Assembly: GCA_964035575.1 (NCBI GenBank)
Contig: OZ037839.1
Coordinates: forward strand, 620,001-684,000
Reading direction: 5' to 3'
DNA from: Rhynchopus sp. YZ270_cl-10
Taxonomy: Eukaryota > Euglenozoa > Diplonemea > Diplonemida > Diplonemidae
Length of the DNA: 64,000 nt
The position numbers were made by a program, and so were the translations under genes. The notes beneath the pieces are model-generated. The model saw only the letters and a list, made by a program, of their open reading frames with translations. It was not told where the DNA came from and did not search any database. Position 1 is the stretch's first letter, and the number at the start of each line of letters is the position of its first letter. Shown here in pieces: positions 27,508 to 37,641 of the stretch.

Positions 27508-27797
27508 GTTTTTATAGTCCCCTTTGTAAACCACATTGTTTTGTTCTTCCTTTTTGCTTTCAACCTTTTTTATTCATTTACTTTTTTGTTGTTTGGGAGA
27601 CACGCCCTACGTGTCGGTTCTGTGGAAAGACCAGCACGGAACCACCTGCGTGCTCCCTTTTCATGTCGATCCATGAAAACTGTATCACAAGTGATACCGG
27701 AAAAAAAGTTTGTAAATTGCGGAAGACGCAAAACAAACTCGCGAACGAAAAAAGGGTTTTTTCTGCGAAGTGGTGGTAATGGGGAGAATAAAACATT
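27508..27797 (+). ncRNA. Structured RNA candidate, copy 2
   Basis: Same architecture as copy 1. Outer inverted repeats are GTTTTTATAGTCCCC...ACCAC (27508-27534) and GTGGTGGTAATGGGGAGAAT (27770 on). HP1 is GACACG/CGTGTC (27599-27615). HP2 is GGTTCTGTG/CACGGAACC (27616-27643). HP3 is TTTTCATG/CATGAAAA with a 6-nt loop (27658-27679). HP4 is GTATCAC/GTGATAC (27682-27697), then CCGGAAAA. Stems differ in sequence from copy 1 but keep pairing (for example GGCTC/GAGCC against GGTTC/GAACC). It sits at the same insertion point after GGAATCAGT. Confidence 0.6.
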
Positions 27798-27852
27798 ACT
27801 TTTCTTTCCTTACTTCAAAAACTCTCTCTTTTTTAAGTTCTAATTATTTGGT

Positions 27853-27996
27853 TTTGGTTGAGACACATCTATGGTGTCGGTTCTGTGGAATCACTGAACC
27901 ACCCATATCCTGTATCATATCGTTGATTATTCTTTCCCTGCGTTGACTGCAGGAAAGTTCGCGAGCTATCGCGACCAGGAAATGGGACTTTTAAAG
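27853..27996 (+). ncRNA. Structured RNA candidate, copy 3
   Basis: HP1 is GACAC/GTGTC (27862-27878). HP2 is GGTTCTGTG/CACTGAACC with one U-U mismatch (27879-27900). HP3 is CTTTCC(C)TGC/GCAGGAAAG (27932-27956). HP4 is TCGCGA/TCGCGA with loop GCTA (27959-27974), then CCAGGAAA. It lies head-to-tail behind copy 2. Outer inverted repeats are not clear. Confidence 0.55.
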
Positions 27997-28019
27997 CAGC
28001 AATAAAGACAATATAACAC

Positions 28020-29600
28020 TAGGTCAATAGTAGTTCAAAGTTATCCGAGGGAGAGAAGCATCCCCACGAAGAAAAAGCAAACATGAGAATAACATCTGCA
28101 TAGGTAGCACATCCGAGGTTGCGTGTCTGCACACTACCAACAACAGCCTCTCGCAGTCGACCCGAGTCGCACTGCTCCCATGGATCATTAATATGAAACA
28201 TAACACACGAGTTAAAAGAGACACGCAGGGGTTACATAGGTAAAAATTGGATGATAAGGTGAGTCAACCCGAGCCACACTGCTCCCGTTACACCTTTATT
28301 AGAGAAAAAACAGACCCATGCGACAAGGAGAAGAAAAACAGAAGAATTGCTTGACATACAGCTCACCACAGGTTGCCTGTCAGGACCGACCTGCAAAATT
28401 TCGCACAACCTAAGTGACATAACACATGAGTGCATAAAAACAGGAAAAGGATACACAACTAAAAACATGGCGATAAGACGTAAAACCATGCGCATGGTCC
28501 AAACAAAGATTGCGTGTCGGCTGCGTCCGCACACTATCAACGATTCTCTCGCAGTCGAACCGAGTCGCCCTGCTCCCGATGACACATTGGTTACATACCA
28601 CACAAATTAAAAGAAATCACAGGGGTTACATAGGTAAAAGATAAGATGATAAAATGCGTCGACCCGAGCCACATTGCTCCCGTTGCAGCTTTTTTAGTGA
28701 GAAAATAAACCCATGCAACAAAGAGAATACGAAAAACAGAAAAATGCTTGACATACAGCTAAAGTATGCCACCCTAGGTTGCTTGTCAGATAGTAAATCC
28801 TAACCTGCTAATTCCCGCAACCTATTGTAGTCGTACCCGTGACGCACTACACCCCCTTTGGCTTTTAAGGAGGCAGGTACACATCGGCGAGAATGGAGTG
28901 TAAAGCCCGAAGCCCACTGCCATTATCCTCTCGCGTAGTCGAACCCCAGTCGCACTACTACCGATGTGGCACATCAAGAGTTGCGTGTCGGATCGCTCCT
29001 GCACACTGCCCAACTCCCGTAGTCGACCCGAGTCGCACTACTACCACGATGTGACTTCACACACACACAAGCTGACTAATTGAATTTTTGACCCCACTCT
29101 GTGAGTCTTGCTTGAATTGGAAAAAAAAAATGAGGGGAAACAAAGAAAAACGTACCGTACACTCTCTGTTGAATCTAAAACAGGGGAGGGTAAAGAAAGC
29201 GCGAAAGGTAAATTGGGGAAGAGGTTGAAAAGTTGGAACGCTTCCTCGCCCCAGATCACACAATGAACATTAAACACAACAAAAAATGACAGTACTCGTT
29301 TCCGAGCACACACACTATTACAGTCACTCGACCCGAAAGAGCCCAATCTTTGGTTTGTATATATCCGTACCACCGTACACGTACCGCTTCGTATGTTTGT
29401 ACCCTCCAGAGCAAAGAATGCAACAAGAAAAACAAAAATATGCACAACATCGGCGAGAATGGAGTGTCGAGCACGAGGCTCACTGCCATCATGACCTCGC
29501 GTAGTCGAACCAGTCGCACTACTACCACGATGTGACTTCACACACAACAAAATGAAAACGCTATTTGAACAAGAACAACAACAAGCTTCAAGGGTGGGAT
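28020..29600. ncRNA. Array of eight small hairpins with covarying stems
   Basis: Six good and two degraded copies of a 22-24-nt hairpin: GYAGTCGA, loop, TCG-C-ACTRC. Good copies: 28152-28174 and 28551-28573 (GCAGT/CTGC type), 28827-28850 (GTAGTCGT/ACGCACTAC), 28935-28958, 29019-29041 and 29501-29522 (GTAGT/ACTAC type). Degraded copies lie near 28261 and 28657. Compensatory changes C-G/T-A in the lower stem and A-T/T-A in the upper stem keep the pairing. The first four copies fall in two imperfect 400-bp tandem units (about 28140-28400 and 28540-28800). On the minus strand the loop reads GGTTCGA, similar to a tRNA B box. No protein gene is supported here. Confidence 0.5.
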
Positions 29601-30002
29601 GGTGGGATTTTTAAAAAAAGATGAAAAGCAGAGAGTTAAAAAAGGAGAAAGAACAGCAAAAAACGTTGTGTGAAAAAGTTTTTTCCTGTCAAGTGTTTTT
29701 GTGCGTTAGCGGAGAAGAAAACAGTTTTCGATAAAAGACTCCTGCGTCGGTTTTCTCTTTCACAGAAAAAACCTCCACTCTCATTTCGCAAGCTTCATTT
29801 CCGTTTTGGTTTTCTCCTCACAGAAAGAAATCATCCGATAACCGGATTGTATGCTTACATCAGTCTCATGCAAACCTGCTAAGACTTATCCAGATTTTTG
29901 TGGAATGTTCTTATGGATCGGATCACCTGCGCCTGCTCTGCCCCAACCTTCGTGCAGCAGTAGCAGTGTTCGTGGTGACCGAGGCGCTGTCTCATCGGCA
30001 TA
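29601..30002. other. Spacer, partly conserved with the other units
   Basis: From about 29826 the sequence matches 13905 and 25390 onward (ATCATCCGATAACCGG). Upstream, A-rich DNA includes 'CTCCTGCGTCGGTTTTCT', also seen at 13878. No gene. Confidence 0.5.
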
Positions 30003-30470
30003 TTATGCTTCTGCACACCCTTCCCCTTTTTTTTTCGCCTTCTCCATCACTGTGTCGTCATACTCATCAGCAACAAACGCAGGGATTGTGTGCCCCGATG
30101 CAATCAGAAGCGCGACGGCGTCACGCCTGACTGAAGGGTGGATCCGATCTGTTGCGGGGCGGAGAAGAAGCTTGAGGACGATGCCGGGTGCTGGGAGGAC
30201 CACGTCTCCCACGAAGGCCTCATCGTCAAAGAGCTGCGATGGGAAGAAACGTACGATGCGTCTCCTCCGTTGGGCAAGCTTCTGCAGCAACACCTTGTCC
30301 CGACGCAACGCTGGGCTGAGACAGCGGTACACCTCACGTGGCGACACATCCTTGCAGTCTGCGATCCGCACTGCGGGGCTCAGTGCAGACACAGTAATGA
30401 GTCCTGTGTGATGCAGCGTCCGCATGGGGTAAAAGCTGCAGTGTGAAAGGGCTCCCATATACAGCTTCAT
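30003..30470 (-). CDS. Conserved 155-residue protein, copy 3
   Basis: Four residues differ from copy 1 over 155, with the reading frame, start (30470) and stop kept. Same tentative DUF4116/helical-repeat pattern and same position downstream of an LRR gene (member F). Confidence 0.5.
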   Translation of the reverse strand: MKLYMGALSHCSFYPMRTLHHTGLITVSALSPAVRIADCKDVSPREVYRCLSPALRRDKVLLQKLAQRRRRIVRFFPSQLFDDEAFVGDVVLPAPGIVLKLLLRPATDRIHPSVRRDAVALLIASGHTIPAFVADEYDDTVMEKAKKKGEGCAEA

Positions 30471-30811
30471 GGAAAGAAGTTCACGAAACGAATGTAAGCC
30501 TCTCGTGCGTGGTCACGTTGAAAAAGTGAAACAAAATGAAATACCCCCCATTCTCTATTTTGCTGTCGTCCTGCTCTTTGTTCATCGTATCCATCCTCTT
30601 TGAAACCCCAAAAGACCCGAAAAAACATCGAAAACCCGCGTATTGAAAAAACTGCTGTGAGGAAGAACTGAGAGTCTCATTACAAGGGTGGAGTGAAATG
30701 AATCGGTGGCAAGGTGAAGGCCATCCATTTGTGTTGCAACCTCCACCACCCGCCCAAACACACACAATAATCCCAACACCCCAATTCCCACTCCCGCTTT
30801 CTTTACTGCCC
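30471..30811. other. Spacer between the 155-codon ORF copy 3 and member F
   Basis: Near-identical to 14545-14883 and 26032-26371; no gene within it. Confidence 0.5.
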
Positions 30812-31666
30812 CTAAAAACCAACGTCACCTAGTCTGCTGCGTACAACGTTGCTACACTTGTCCATTCCGTCTACTTTCGACAACATTTTGCAGTTGGAGA
30901 GAAAATAGCCACCAATCGTGGTGACTGCTTGCAGGCCGGTGAAGTCCACTTCCGACAACGTTGTGCAGTTGGAGAGAAACCCGCCACCAATTGTGGTGAC
31001 TGCTTGCAGGCCGGTAAAGTCCACTTCCGACAACGATGTGCAGGAGAAGAGAAAATAATCACCAATCGTGGTGACTGCTTGCAGGCCGGTGAAGTCCACT
31101 TTCGACAACGTTGTGCAGTTGTAGAGAAACCCGCCACCAATCGTGGTGACTGCTTGCAGGCCGGTGAAGTCCACTTTCGACAACAATGTGCTGTTGGAGA
31201 GAAACCCGCCACCAATCGTGGTGACGCAGGGTAATGCAGGCAGGTGCAGTGTGATGCCACAGTTGTCATCCACATTGGGTACGCAACTGAAACCAATGCG
31301 CGTTACGTCGCTACGTGAGAAGAACTCTTCTGGAATCTCAGTCGCAACTTCTGCCTGAAGAAGCAAGCTGGCCACCTTCGGATCGTCCACCTGCTGCAAC
31401 CTTTCTGCTGTGATGTCTGTCTCACCCAATGCATGAAGAGCTGATATGGCTTCGTACTTCACCGTTTTCGTCAACACGACAGAGTCTCCAGCACTCAGTT
31501 CTGTGATGTCCTCTCCTTCCTCCTTCCCTCCGAAGCCCATGCGGAAGCTGTCTTCGCACAACCCTGTTGCAGACGCCACCTTCTGCCGCATCGTCTCCGT
31601 TGTGTCATCCTCACCCACCTCAATCACGTACTCCTTTTCTCCAAAACCCTGAACAGTCAGTTCCAT
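30812..31666 (-). CDS. Ubl-LRR protein, array member F
   Basis: A 284-residue protein: Ubl domain of the MELTVQGFGEKEY subtype, shared linker (ITAERLQQVDDP), the HLPALPCVTTIG block, five LRR_5 cassettes (VDFTGLQAVTTIGGGFL style) and the common tail DKCSNVVRSRLGDVGF. Fewest repeats in the array, consistent with repeat-number change by unequal exchange. The ATG at 31666 is at the conserved MELT position; in-frame upstream sequence is not similar to other members. Its 5' flank is unrelated to those of B-E, so the Ubl subtype and upstream region move together. Confidence 0.87.
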   Translation of the reverse strand: MELTVQGFGEKEYVIEVGEDDTTETMRQKVASATGLCEDSFRMGFGGKEEGEDITELSAGDSVVLTKTVKYEAISALHALGETDITAERLQQVDDPKVASLLLQAEVATEIPEEFFSRSDVTRIGFSCVPNVDDNCGITLHLPALPCVTTIGGGFLSNSTLLSKVDFTGLQAVTTIGGGFLYNCTTLSKVDFTGLQAVTTIGDYFLFSCTSLSEVDFTGLQAVTTIGGGFLSNCTTLSEVDFTGLQAVTTIGGYFLSNCKMLSKVDGMDKCSNVVRSRLGDVGF

Positions 31667-32110
31667 TGTGTTGTCTGTGTCTCTCTGTGAAGCTAGAAAG
31701 TCAAATTTGACAGCCGCAGACTCTGGCAATAGAAAGAATGGGATGTGGTTGTGATGGCTCAAGACTGTGCAGTTGATACAGACGGCACACATTCATCCTG
31801 AATATTCGTATCTCGTTTGGTGTATACCACAGGAGCTTATGAGGAGTATATGAAGGTTTCGTGAACAAAGTCGTGTTCATGACAAGCTGTGGAAATGAAA
31901 AGTTTATGAGAAGTCTTTTTTGGTGGGGTGTTCATGAACACCATCTGAGGTTACCAAAATCTGCGAATTCTTTGTGAGGTAGCACACCCACCACCCCCCC
32001 ACCTTACCCTTCAAAGTAGTTCATGTTTTTTTTTTTTTTTTTTACGCTTTTCTAAATTCTTCCACATTTTTATCCAAACTGGTTGCTCCTCCAACATACC
32101 CCCTCCCCCA
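31667..32110. other. Intergenic region
   Basis: Contains a 14-bp palindrome GTGTTCATGAACAC (31937-31950) and a T-run at about 32022-32043. No gene is supported. Confidence 0.4.
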
Positions 32111-35100
32111 TCACCTTGCAGGCCCCACCGTTAGATGCGCCGTCCCCACACCCTCACACACCGGCAGCTGCACCACAAGCACCTCTTCATCCTCCTCCTC
32201 CTCTTCTTCCTCTTCCTCTTCCTCCTCCTCCTCCCCCTCTTCATCACGCTCCTCCTTCCCCTTTAATTTGTGGATTGGTGCAATGATTTTTATGTCATCT
32301 GGTTGGTCCCATTCTGAACGATACCGGAGGTAGGAGGATAAGGCGCGTATTGAAACTGCATGGTGCGTGGCTGCAACATGCTGCACGCCCCGGGGAAGCG
32401 ATACTAGGTGGGGTTGCGACAGAATGCCATTTGCTGAGAGACGTGCCAGCCACGTTACCGCATAGACCCCTTCTGTATGACGCGTTGTAAGGCTGTACCA
32501 TCGATGCCGTCTCCCCTCTTCCACCCCTTCCACCAGCTCCTCCACCACCCTCCCTGCCCTCTCACGCCATTCCTCACAGCTTGCGGAGATCAGCTCCTTC
32601 GTTGTTTGTTTGTTTAATACAACCTGGCAAAACCCGACCGGTCTGTACCCTCCGCCCCCTCTTTTCTTGCTACTCTCATATACCCTTGTTGTCATTCCGA
32701 TGCGAATATCGTGCATCGGAAAATGCAGTGTTCTTGCCAAACAGATTATCCTTCTTTTTGTTAAACGGCTAATCAAAGTAAGGTTTGTAACGCCTATCGA
32801 ATGGTACATTGGGAGTGCGGAACGTCCTCCGGTAGTGGAAAATGCAGAGAGGAGATCGGTAGTGAGGGTTTGTGGGGTTTCATCTTCTTCGCATAAATTC
32901 GGAAGCGCTGAAGCGACCTGAGGCACCACTTCTGGGATTGTTTTGATAATATTCGACCGCCCGACCCACCCCATCAGATTCCATAACGATCCTTCAACCG
33001 CATCCTCCTCATCCGCAGTAAGACCTCTCTGGCATAAAGCCCGCTCCACAGCAATCACAGAGTTTGAAGCAAACCGATGTACCTCCCCAGCATCGTCGGT
33101 CCAGTGGTTGCGTTCTTTTGTTTGAAAAAATGTGTCCTCTTCCGCAGGGGCATCGTACGCAATGCTTTGCATCGTTTTTACCTCGAATTTATGAGGGTCT
33201 ATAGGGTCTAAGAATGGCAGGTCTGCAAAACATTGTGTTCCCCGGTTGATGAGAATGGTGTCGAAAGAAGTGGAGGGTGCTTCGAAACGCAAAATGTTCT
33301 GAAGCACTGCGGAGCCGTCTTCATAGCATTCGGTACACAGCCTTGCGAGGGCCCCCGCTGTAGGGTGTGAACAGCACAATGCAATTTGCAGGGCAGAAAG
33401 CAGCACCTCTGGCAGCACTATCAATGCCTCCGGGTTGGGCTGTTCGGGTCCACCTCCTGATTTCTGCAAAAATGAGACGACGGAAGCAAACAAAACAGTC
33501 TCCCTTTTACAACACGCAAAAAAAAGGGGTCCACTCCTCACAATAATTTCCGCAAAATCACATCCCAACCAACAAAGAATGAGCATCATCGCCTTTTCCT
33601 CTATGGGGTCTGGGTCTACCTCCCTCCGTAGCGAGGTGGAGAGCAGCCGCATCGTTGCGGAATTTTTTTCCTCATCAGAAAGCTTCATCAGGGACATTCG
33701 AATTTCTGCAAACCAGTCTGCAACGGTCCCTTTAACGTCCTCTGAAATGAATACACCTAATACACCGTAATATGCACAGTTTACTACAAAGCTTACTTCT
33801 GCAGAACTCCCTTCACCAAGGGGAAATCCTTTGAGCACTTCACCGCGTGAAATTAATATCTCAAGAACCTCGATTATGAAATGATATGATGTATTTAATG
33901 CATGAAGCAGCACCGAACCGCGGAGCAAATCGTCGTACACAATGGCGATTCCACCCTCTGCTAGCAAAGCAATCTCAAGCAGTTCCTTATCGCGGATCAG
34001 AATCGCAAGCCTCGCTAGGGACCGCACTGCTACCACCAACTCGCCCACCGTATAATCACACAGTATTGCTTTATATCCTAGAGATTTAAACGTACGAAGA
34101 AGTACTCCAAATCGTGATGTTCCCCCCAACGAAGCAACGCTTGAGTCTTCATAAGCTGCAAACAGCACTGCAACCGGAATCGAATGATACAAACCTTCTG
34201 TGACATGCACAAATGGTTCCCATCTGTTTGCTAGGATATCAGTAAGGTATTTGTCCTCAAATAGATCAGGGTTTTCCCATATCGCATACCGGAGCACCTC
34301 TGGTGAGAAGGTTGCTGTGAGAAGGGGTGGAGGAGGGTGGTGGTGGTGGTGTCCATCTTTCAGAGCGGATGACGCTGTGGTTACATCAATGGTGGCAGCA
34401 TCGCGTAGGATGCCCCATGATGTGGTGCAGAACGCCTTAAGCATTGCCTCAGAGCAATACGTCATGATACAATGAACGATACAAAGGGGCATATCACCAA
34501 ACAACCCACCCCCACCCCTACGCAGTAACGGAGGTGTCATTGTGGTTCTGGAACTAAATATCATGCCAGCTTGGAGTGGAAACAGATTGGGACATAAAAG
34601 CAAGGTAACGACATTTTCTCCACAAAGCTCCCTTTTTTGCAGCACCGCAGCGGAATGAGACTCCACAGACAATGCACGGAGAGCCTTTTTGGAGAGATTT
34701 CTTCCATTCCTTTTTGCCCCCTTCTTCTCTCTGATGTAAGCTGCAGCGGAACCAAGCATTTGGCTGCCATGAGGTGCCGTAGAAAACCCTGACCGCATCA
34801 TTTCCTCTACTATCCATGCTTCTTTTAGATACGGAATAGGGAACTGAATATCATGAAGAAGAAGCTGGACACGCCGGTCCGCGAGGAGTTGACATAAATT
34901 GGGAATGGTGTGCTGTCTGCACAAAATTTGAAGGGATTCGCAAAGAACCAAAGCGGGGGTACGAAATATCGAGAGCGGCGAGTACTTTAATGCGACCGCA
35001 CATCCTGCGGCAGTGTTCGTAAATATCTCAGGGCGGGAGAAATTATCCCAACACACCTTTCCACGTTTTGCAAGAAGTCGTAAAACTCGTGGTGAACGGA

Positions 35101-35632
35101 ACAGAATATCGATAGGGACGGTTTCAATGTTGGATTCAATGAGGCGTACACTTTGCACCATATCTGCACGGAGGAGAGCAGAGATAGCGGAGTCGTCTAA
35201 GGGGGAGGAAGCGTTACGTAATATGGCGGCGATGTCAGCGTCCTTCCTTCTGGTGTGGATGTAATGGAGAACGACGGAGGTAACGTCATCTGGGCGGTTT
35301 TTTGTGAAGAGGTACCGTGCATCCTGCTTCGCGGAGCTGAAGATAACCAAATGGGTCTTATGGAGGCAGAGGTGTACGTCCACTCCGCAGACCCAACGGC
35401 GTTTTGGGCAGACGATATGACGGAGGGTAATGTGCGGTTCGGTTTCAACAGAAATGACGGTGCCTTTGGAATCAAGGAATGTAAACAGACCGGTCTGATT
35501 GGACCCACAGTGTGTCTGAAACACAGCGTGTCCACGCAGTTCTGCCAAGGTAGTGTCTAAAGTGGCACCCTCCGCGCACACCGTCCCAGTCTCCATGCGT
35601 GCCACATCTACAACCTCGATGTCAGGTGGCAT
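32111..35632 (-). CDS. Large protein of unknown function with acidic C-terminus
   Basis: A 1,173-residue intronless ORF with normal amino-acid composition and no repeat content, so a real host gene is likely. No domain is recognised with confidence. The central part is rich in Leu/Ala helices (for example AILRNASSPLDDSAISALLR, LVVAVRSLARLAILIRDKEL), suggestive of an alpha-solenoid. A Gly-rich turn (SKKRGGGGYRPVG) lies near residue 1,000, and the C-terminus has a run of about 20 Glu/Asp followed by a short hydrophobic tail. The ATG at 35632 (MPPDIEVVDV) is the first in frame. Upstream lies the repeat-rich region starting with a TIR element. Codon use is mixed and less GC-rich than in the LINE. 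Confidence 0.75.
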   Translation of the reverse strand: MPPDIEVVDVARMETGTVCAEGATLDTTLAELRGHAVFQTHCGSNQTGLFTFLDSKGTVISVETEPHITLRHIVCPKRRWVCGVDVHLCLHKTHLVIFSSAKQDARYLFTKNRPDDVTSVVLHYIHTRRKDADIAAILRNASSPLDDSAISALLRADMVQSVRLIESNIETVPIDILFRSPRVLRLLAKRGKVCWDNFSRPEIFTNTAAGCAVALKYSPLSIFRTPALVLCESLQILCRQHTIPNLCQLLADRRVQLLLHDIQFPIPYLKEAWIVEEMMRSGFSTAPHGSQMLGSAAAYIREKKGAKRNGRNLSKKALRALSVESHSAAVLQKRELCGENVVTLLLCPNLFPLQAGMIFSSRTTMTPPLLRRGGGGLFGDMPLCIVHCIMTYCSEAMLKAFCTTSWGILRDAATIDVTTASSALKDGHHHHHPPPPLLTATFSPEVLRYAIWENPDLFEDKYLTDILANRWEPFVHVTEGLYHSIPVAVLFAAYEDSSVASLGGTSRFGVLLRTFKSLGYKAILCDYTVGELVVAVRSLARLAILIRDKELLEIALLAEGGIAIVYDDLLRGSVLLHALNTSYHFIIEVLEILISRGEVLKGFPLGEGSSAEVSFVVNCAYYGVLGVFISEDVKGTVADWFAEIRMSLMKLSDEEKNSATMRLLSTSLRREVDPDPIEEKAMMLILCWLGCDFAEIIVRSGPLFFACCKRETVLFASVVSFLQKSGGGPEQPNPEALIVLPEVLLSALQIALCCSHPTAGALARLCTECYEDGSAVLQNILRFEAPSTSFDTILINRGTQCFADLPFLDPIDPHKFEVKTMQSIAYDAPAEEDTFFQTKERNHWTDDAGEVHRFASNSVIAVERALCQRGLTADEEDAVEGSLWNLMGWVGRSNIIKTIPEVVPQVASALPNLCEEDETPQTLTTDLLSAFSTTGGRSALPMYHSIGVTNLTLISRLTKRRIICLARTLHFPMHDIRIGMTTRVYESSKKRGGGGYRPVGFCQVVLNKQTTKELISASCEEWRERAGRVVEELVEGVEEGRRHRWYSLTTRHTEGVYAVTWLARLSANGILSQPHLVSLPRGVQHVAATHHAVSIRALSSYLRYRSEWDQPDDIKIIAPIHKLKGKEERDEEGEEEEEEEEEEEEEEDEEVLVVQLPVCEGVGTAHLTVGPAR

Positions 35633-35786
35633 GGTGTGGATGTGTTATCTTGGCATGCTGTGACCAAACAAATAACCTAGGGGAAGGGAATGTGTTGCAA
35701 ATTAGTTTTATATACCATATATGGTAGTCGGAGTCGGTCCGACTTTTTGATTAATTAGTATCTAAGACCCCCCGGGCACCGGCGCA
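35633..35786. other. Short 5' flank of the unknown gene
   Basis: Includes the palindrome ATACCATATATGGTA (35712-35726). No core-promoter motif is clear. Confidence 0.4.
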
Positions 35787-36379
35787 CACGACGGACTAGT
35801 TATGGCCATGACAGGTGATATGACAGGTGGTGTTACTAGTTATAAATATGACAGGTGATAATTGAATATTACTAGTAATATGACAGGTGGTACCTGTAAA
35901 ATGACAGGTGCACCTGTCAAATGACAGGTGGTACCTGTCATATGACAGGTGTTTTTGCCGGTGGCTATTGCCTCCCAGGGAAAGGGACTCTCGAATTTTT
36001 TTTTTGCCCCCTTTTAGGGCGAATTTCGACGATTTGAGGCCGTTAAAAGCAAAATTTGACACTTTTGAGCATCTATGGGGGTCTAAAACGCGATTTTGCG
36101 CACCACGATTTTTCGTGGGATTTACGAAAGACAAGTCAATTTTTGACCCCAAAAAAATTCACAAAATTGCCCTCGGTGGTCCTCACCCCCACATGTCCTC
36201 AATACTGGGCGAAAAAATGCAAAAAAACGCAAAAATCGGGTGTTTTAATCTGGGTGCACCAAATACACGGGAGTGCGGTACTAAGCCATAATCAGTTTTT
36301 CCGCGCTGAAGAATCCGATGAAGAATTCTTCAAAAAAAAAAAAAAAGGTACAAATAAAAAAATTGAAGAGGTGGGCTGG

Positions 36380-36970
36380 GGCCCGAAGGGCCGCCCACCT
36401 CTTTCATCTTCCTCCCAGCCTCCTCGCCCGAGCCATCTGCCGACTATTTCCTTCCGTTGCAACCCGACCTCGGAGATGACAAGGAGTGGGGAGAAGCTCC
36501 TGGTGGATCCGGTGAAGCCGGGGACAAGCAGAGAGGAGATGAAGACGCAACTGAAGAAGGAGTACGGGATAATGCGAGTTTGTGCGACTCGCCTTCTGAC
36601 CCCCTGTTTCGTCTTGCGAAGATGAGCGGGCATTTTCGTGATTGAAGTTGGTGAAGACACGTCTCCGCTCACAAGTTGTCGACGAACCCCTTGCTGCACT
36701 TTTGCATGCCAAGAACCATCCCGAGGGTACCTCAGTGAGGAGGTGTCCGCAGAGATTCTGCATCTCTTTGAATATCATAAAGATCCACCCCACCCACCAC
36801 CGTGCGAAAGCTCGGACCCTTTTTAGGCCAGGAATTCTAGTTTCTCCGCCGGAGGCCCAGAACTTCCGGCGCGCTACGCGCGCCGGGCTCGGGACGTATT
36901 TACCTTTTATGCACAAAATCACTATTCTTCATCAAAAATCCCGCTCCATTTTTTACAATGTACCCTAATT
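36380..36970 (+). other. Weakly coding-like region inside the TIR element
   Basis: Plus-strand frames between 36400 and 36830 have protein-like stretches (EEMKTQLKKEYGIMRVCA; EVSAEILHLFEYHKD) in different frames without a clear splice pattern. A GC hairpin, CCGGCGCG/CGCGCCGG (36866-36886), closes the region. No domain is recognised. Confidence 0.25.
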
Positions 36971-37217
36971 TTTTTCCGATCCAAAAAAATGGAAAAAGCC
37001 CGGGTGCCCGCCCACCCCTGCAAAAATCGACTTGTACAGCCATTGCTTTGGTGTGGGCTTGTTCACACCGGGCAGAGTGCGAGTTATTCTCAGCAACACG
37101 GCCCCGGCCCCCCAGATTTTTCCCGTAAGAAAACCACCTGCGCGAACCATAGGCATTTTTTGTCCTCCCTCAAGTGCTCCCTCGAACCTGGCGGGAGGGA
37201 GGGAAATAGCTATTTAC

Positions 37218-37641
37218 TGACGCAGTGGTGGGTTTGTATGTCCAATGATGTTCTCGTACCTGGAGAGTGGACCGAGTGCGAGGTATGTTTTTAACCCCCG
37301 GTTTTCACCACCCCCGCTCCCCCTTTTCGACATTTTCCCGCTCTGGATGTACGTCTCGCCTCCGGATGTAAATTGAAGCTATTTTTTCCCGCCCAAATTA
37401 GCGACTCAGGATTTGTGCACCTCTATCTATCTCTTGTTGGGTGTCCACCCCGGTACAGCCGGTCATGTACCAAGGTACACTGTTCACGAGAGGGTTTTGT
37501 ATTTCAAGTCAACTTTTTCTTTTTGTTCTAAATGTCACTTTTGTCCTCAATTTCTCTTAACAGGTACCCGAACCGACGACCCTTCATTGTGACAGCGAAG
37601 CAGTGCCGACGGACGAGCTGGTGCAAATATTTCAAAATCAG
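37218..37641 (+). CDS. Two exons of an element-encoded gene with a GTATGT intron
   Basis: Exon piece ending DVLVPGEWTECE at 37282 is followed by GTATGT. The intron (37283-37563, 281 bp) ends in a pyrimidine tract and CTTAACAG. The next exon (37564-37641, 78 nt) encodes VPEPTTLHCDSEAVPTDELV and six further residues, ending at CAG/GT. The same pair of exon ends and splice sites exists in the second element (45363-45426 and 46450-46527), with mostly conservative codon changes and an intron of different length. Product unknown; the complete gene is not assembled. Confidence 0.4.

Noticed and set aside
28140-29530. CRISPR-like array (regular short repeats with spacers)
   Set aside because: Spacing is irregular (about 60 to 460 bp), the repeats are imperfect hairpins, and the genome is eukaryotic.
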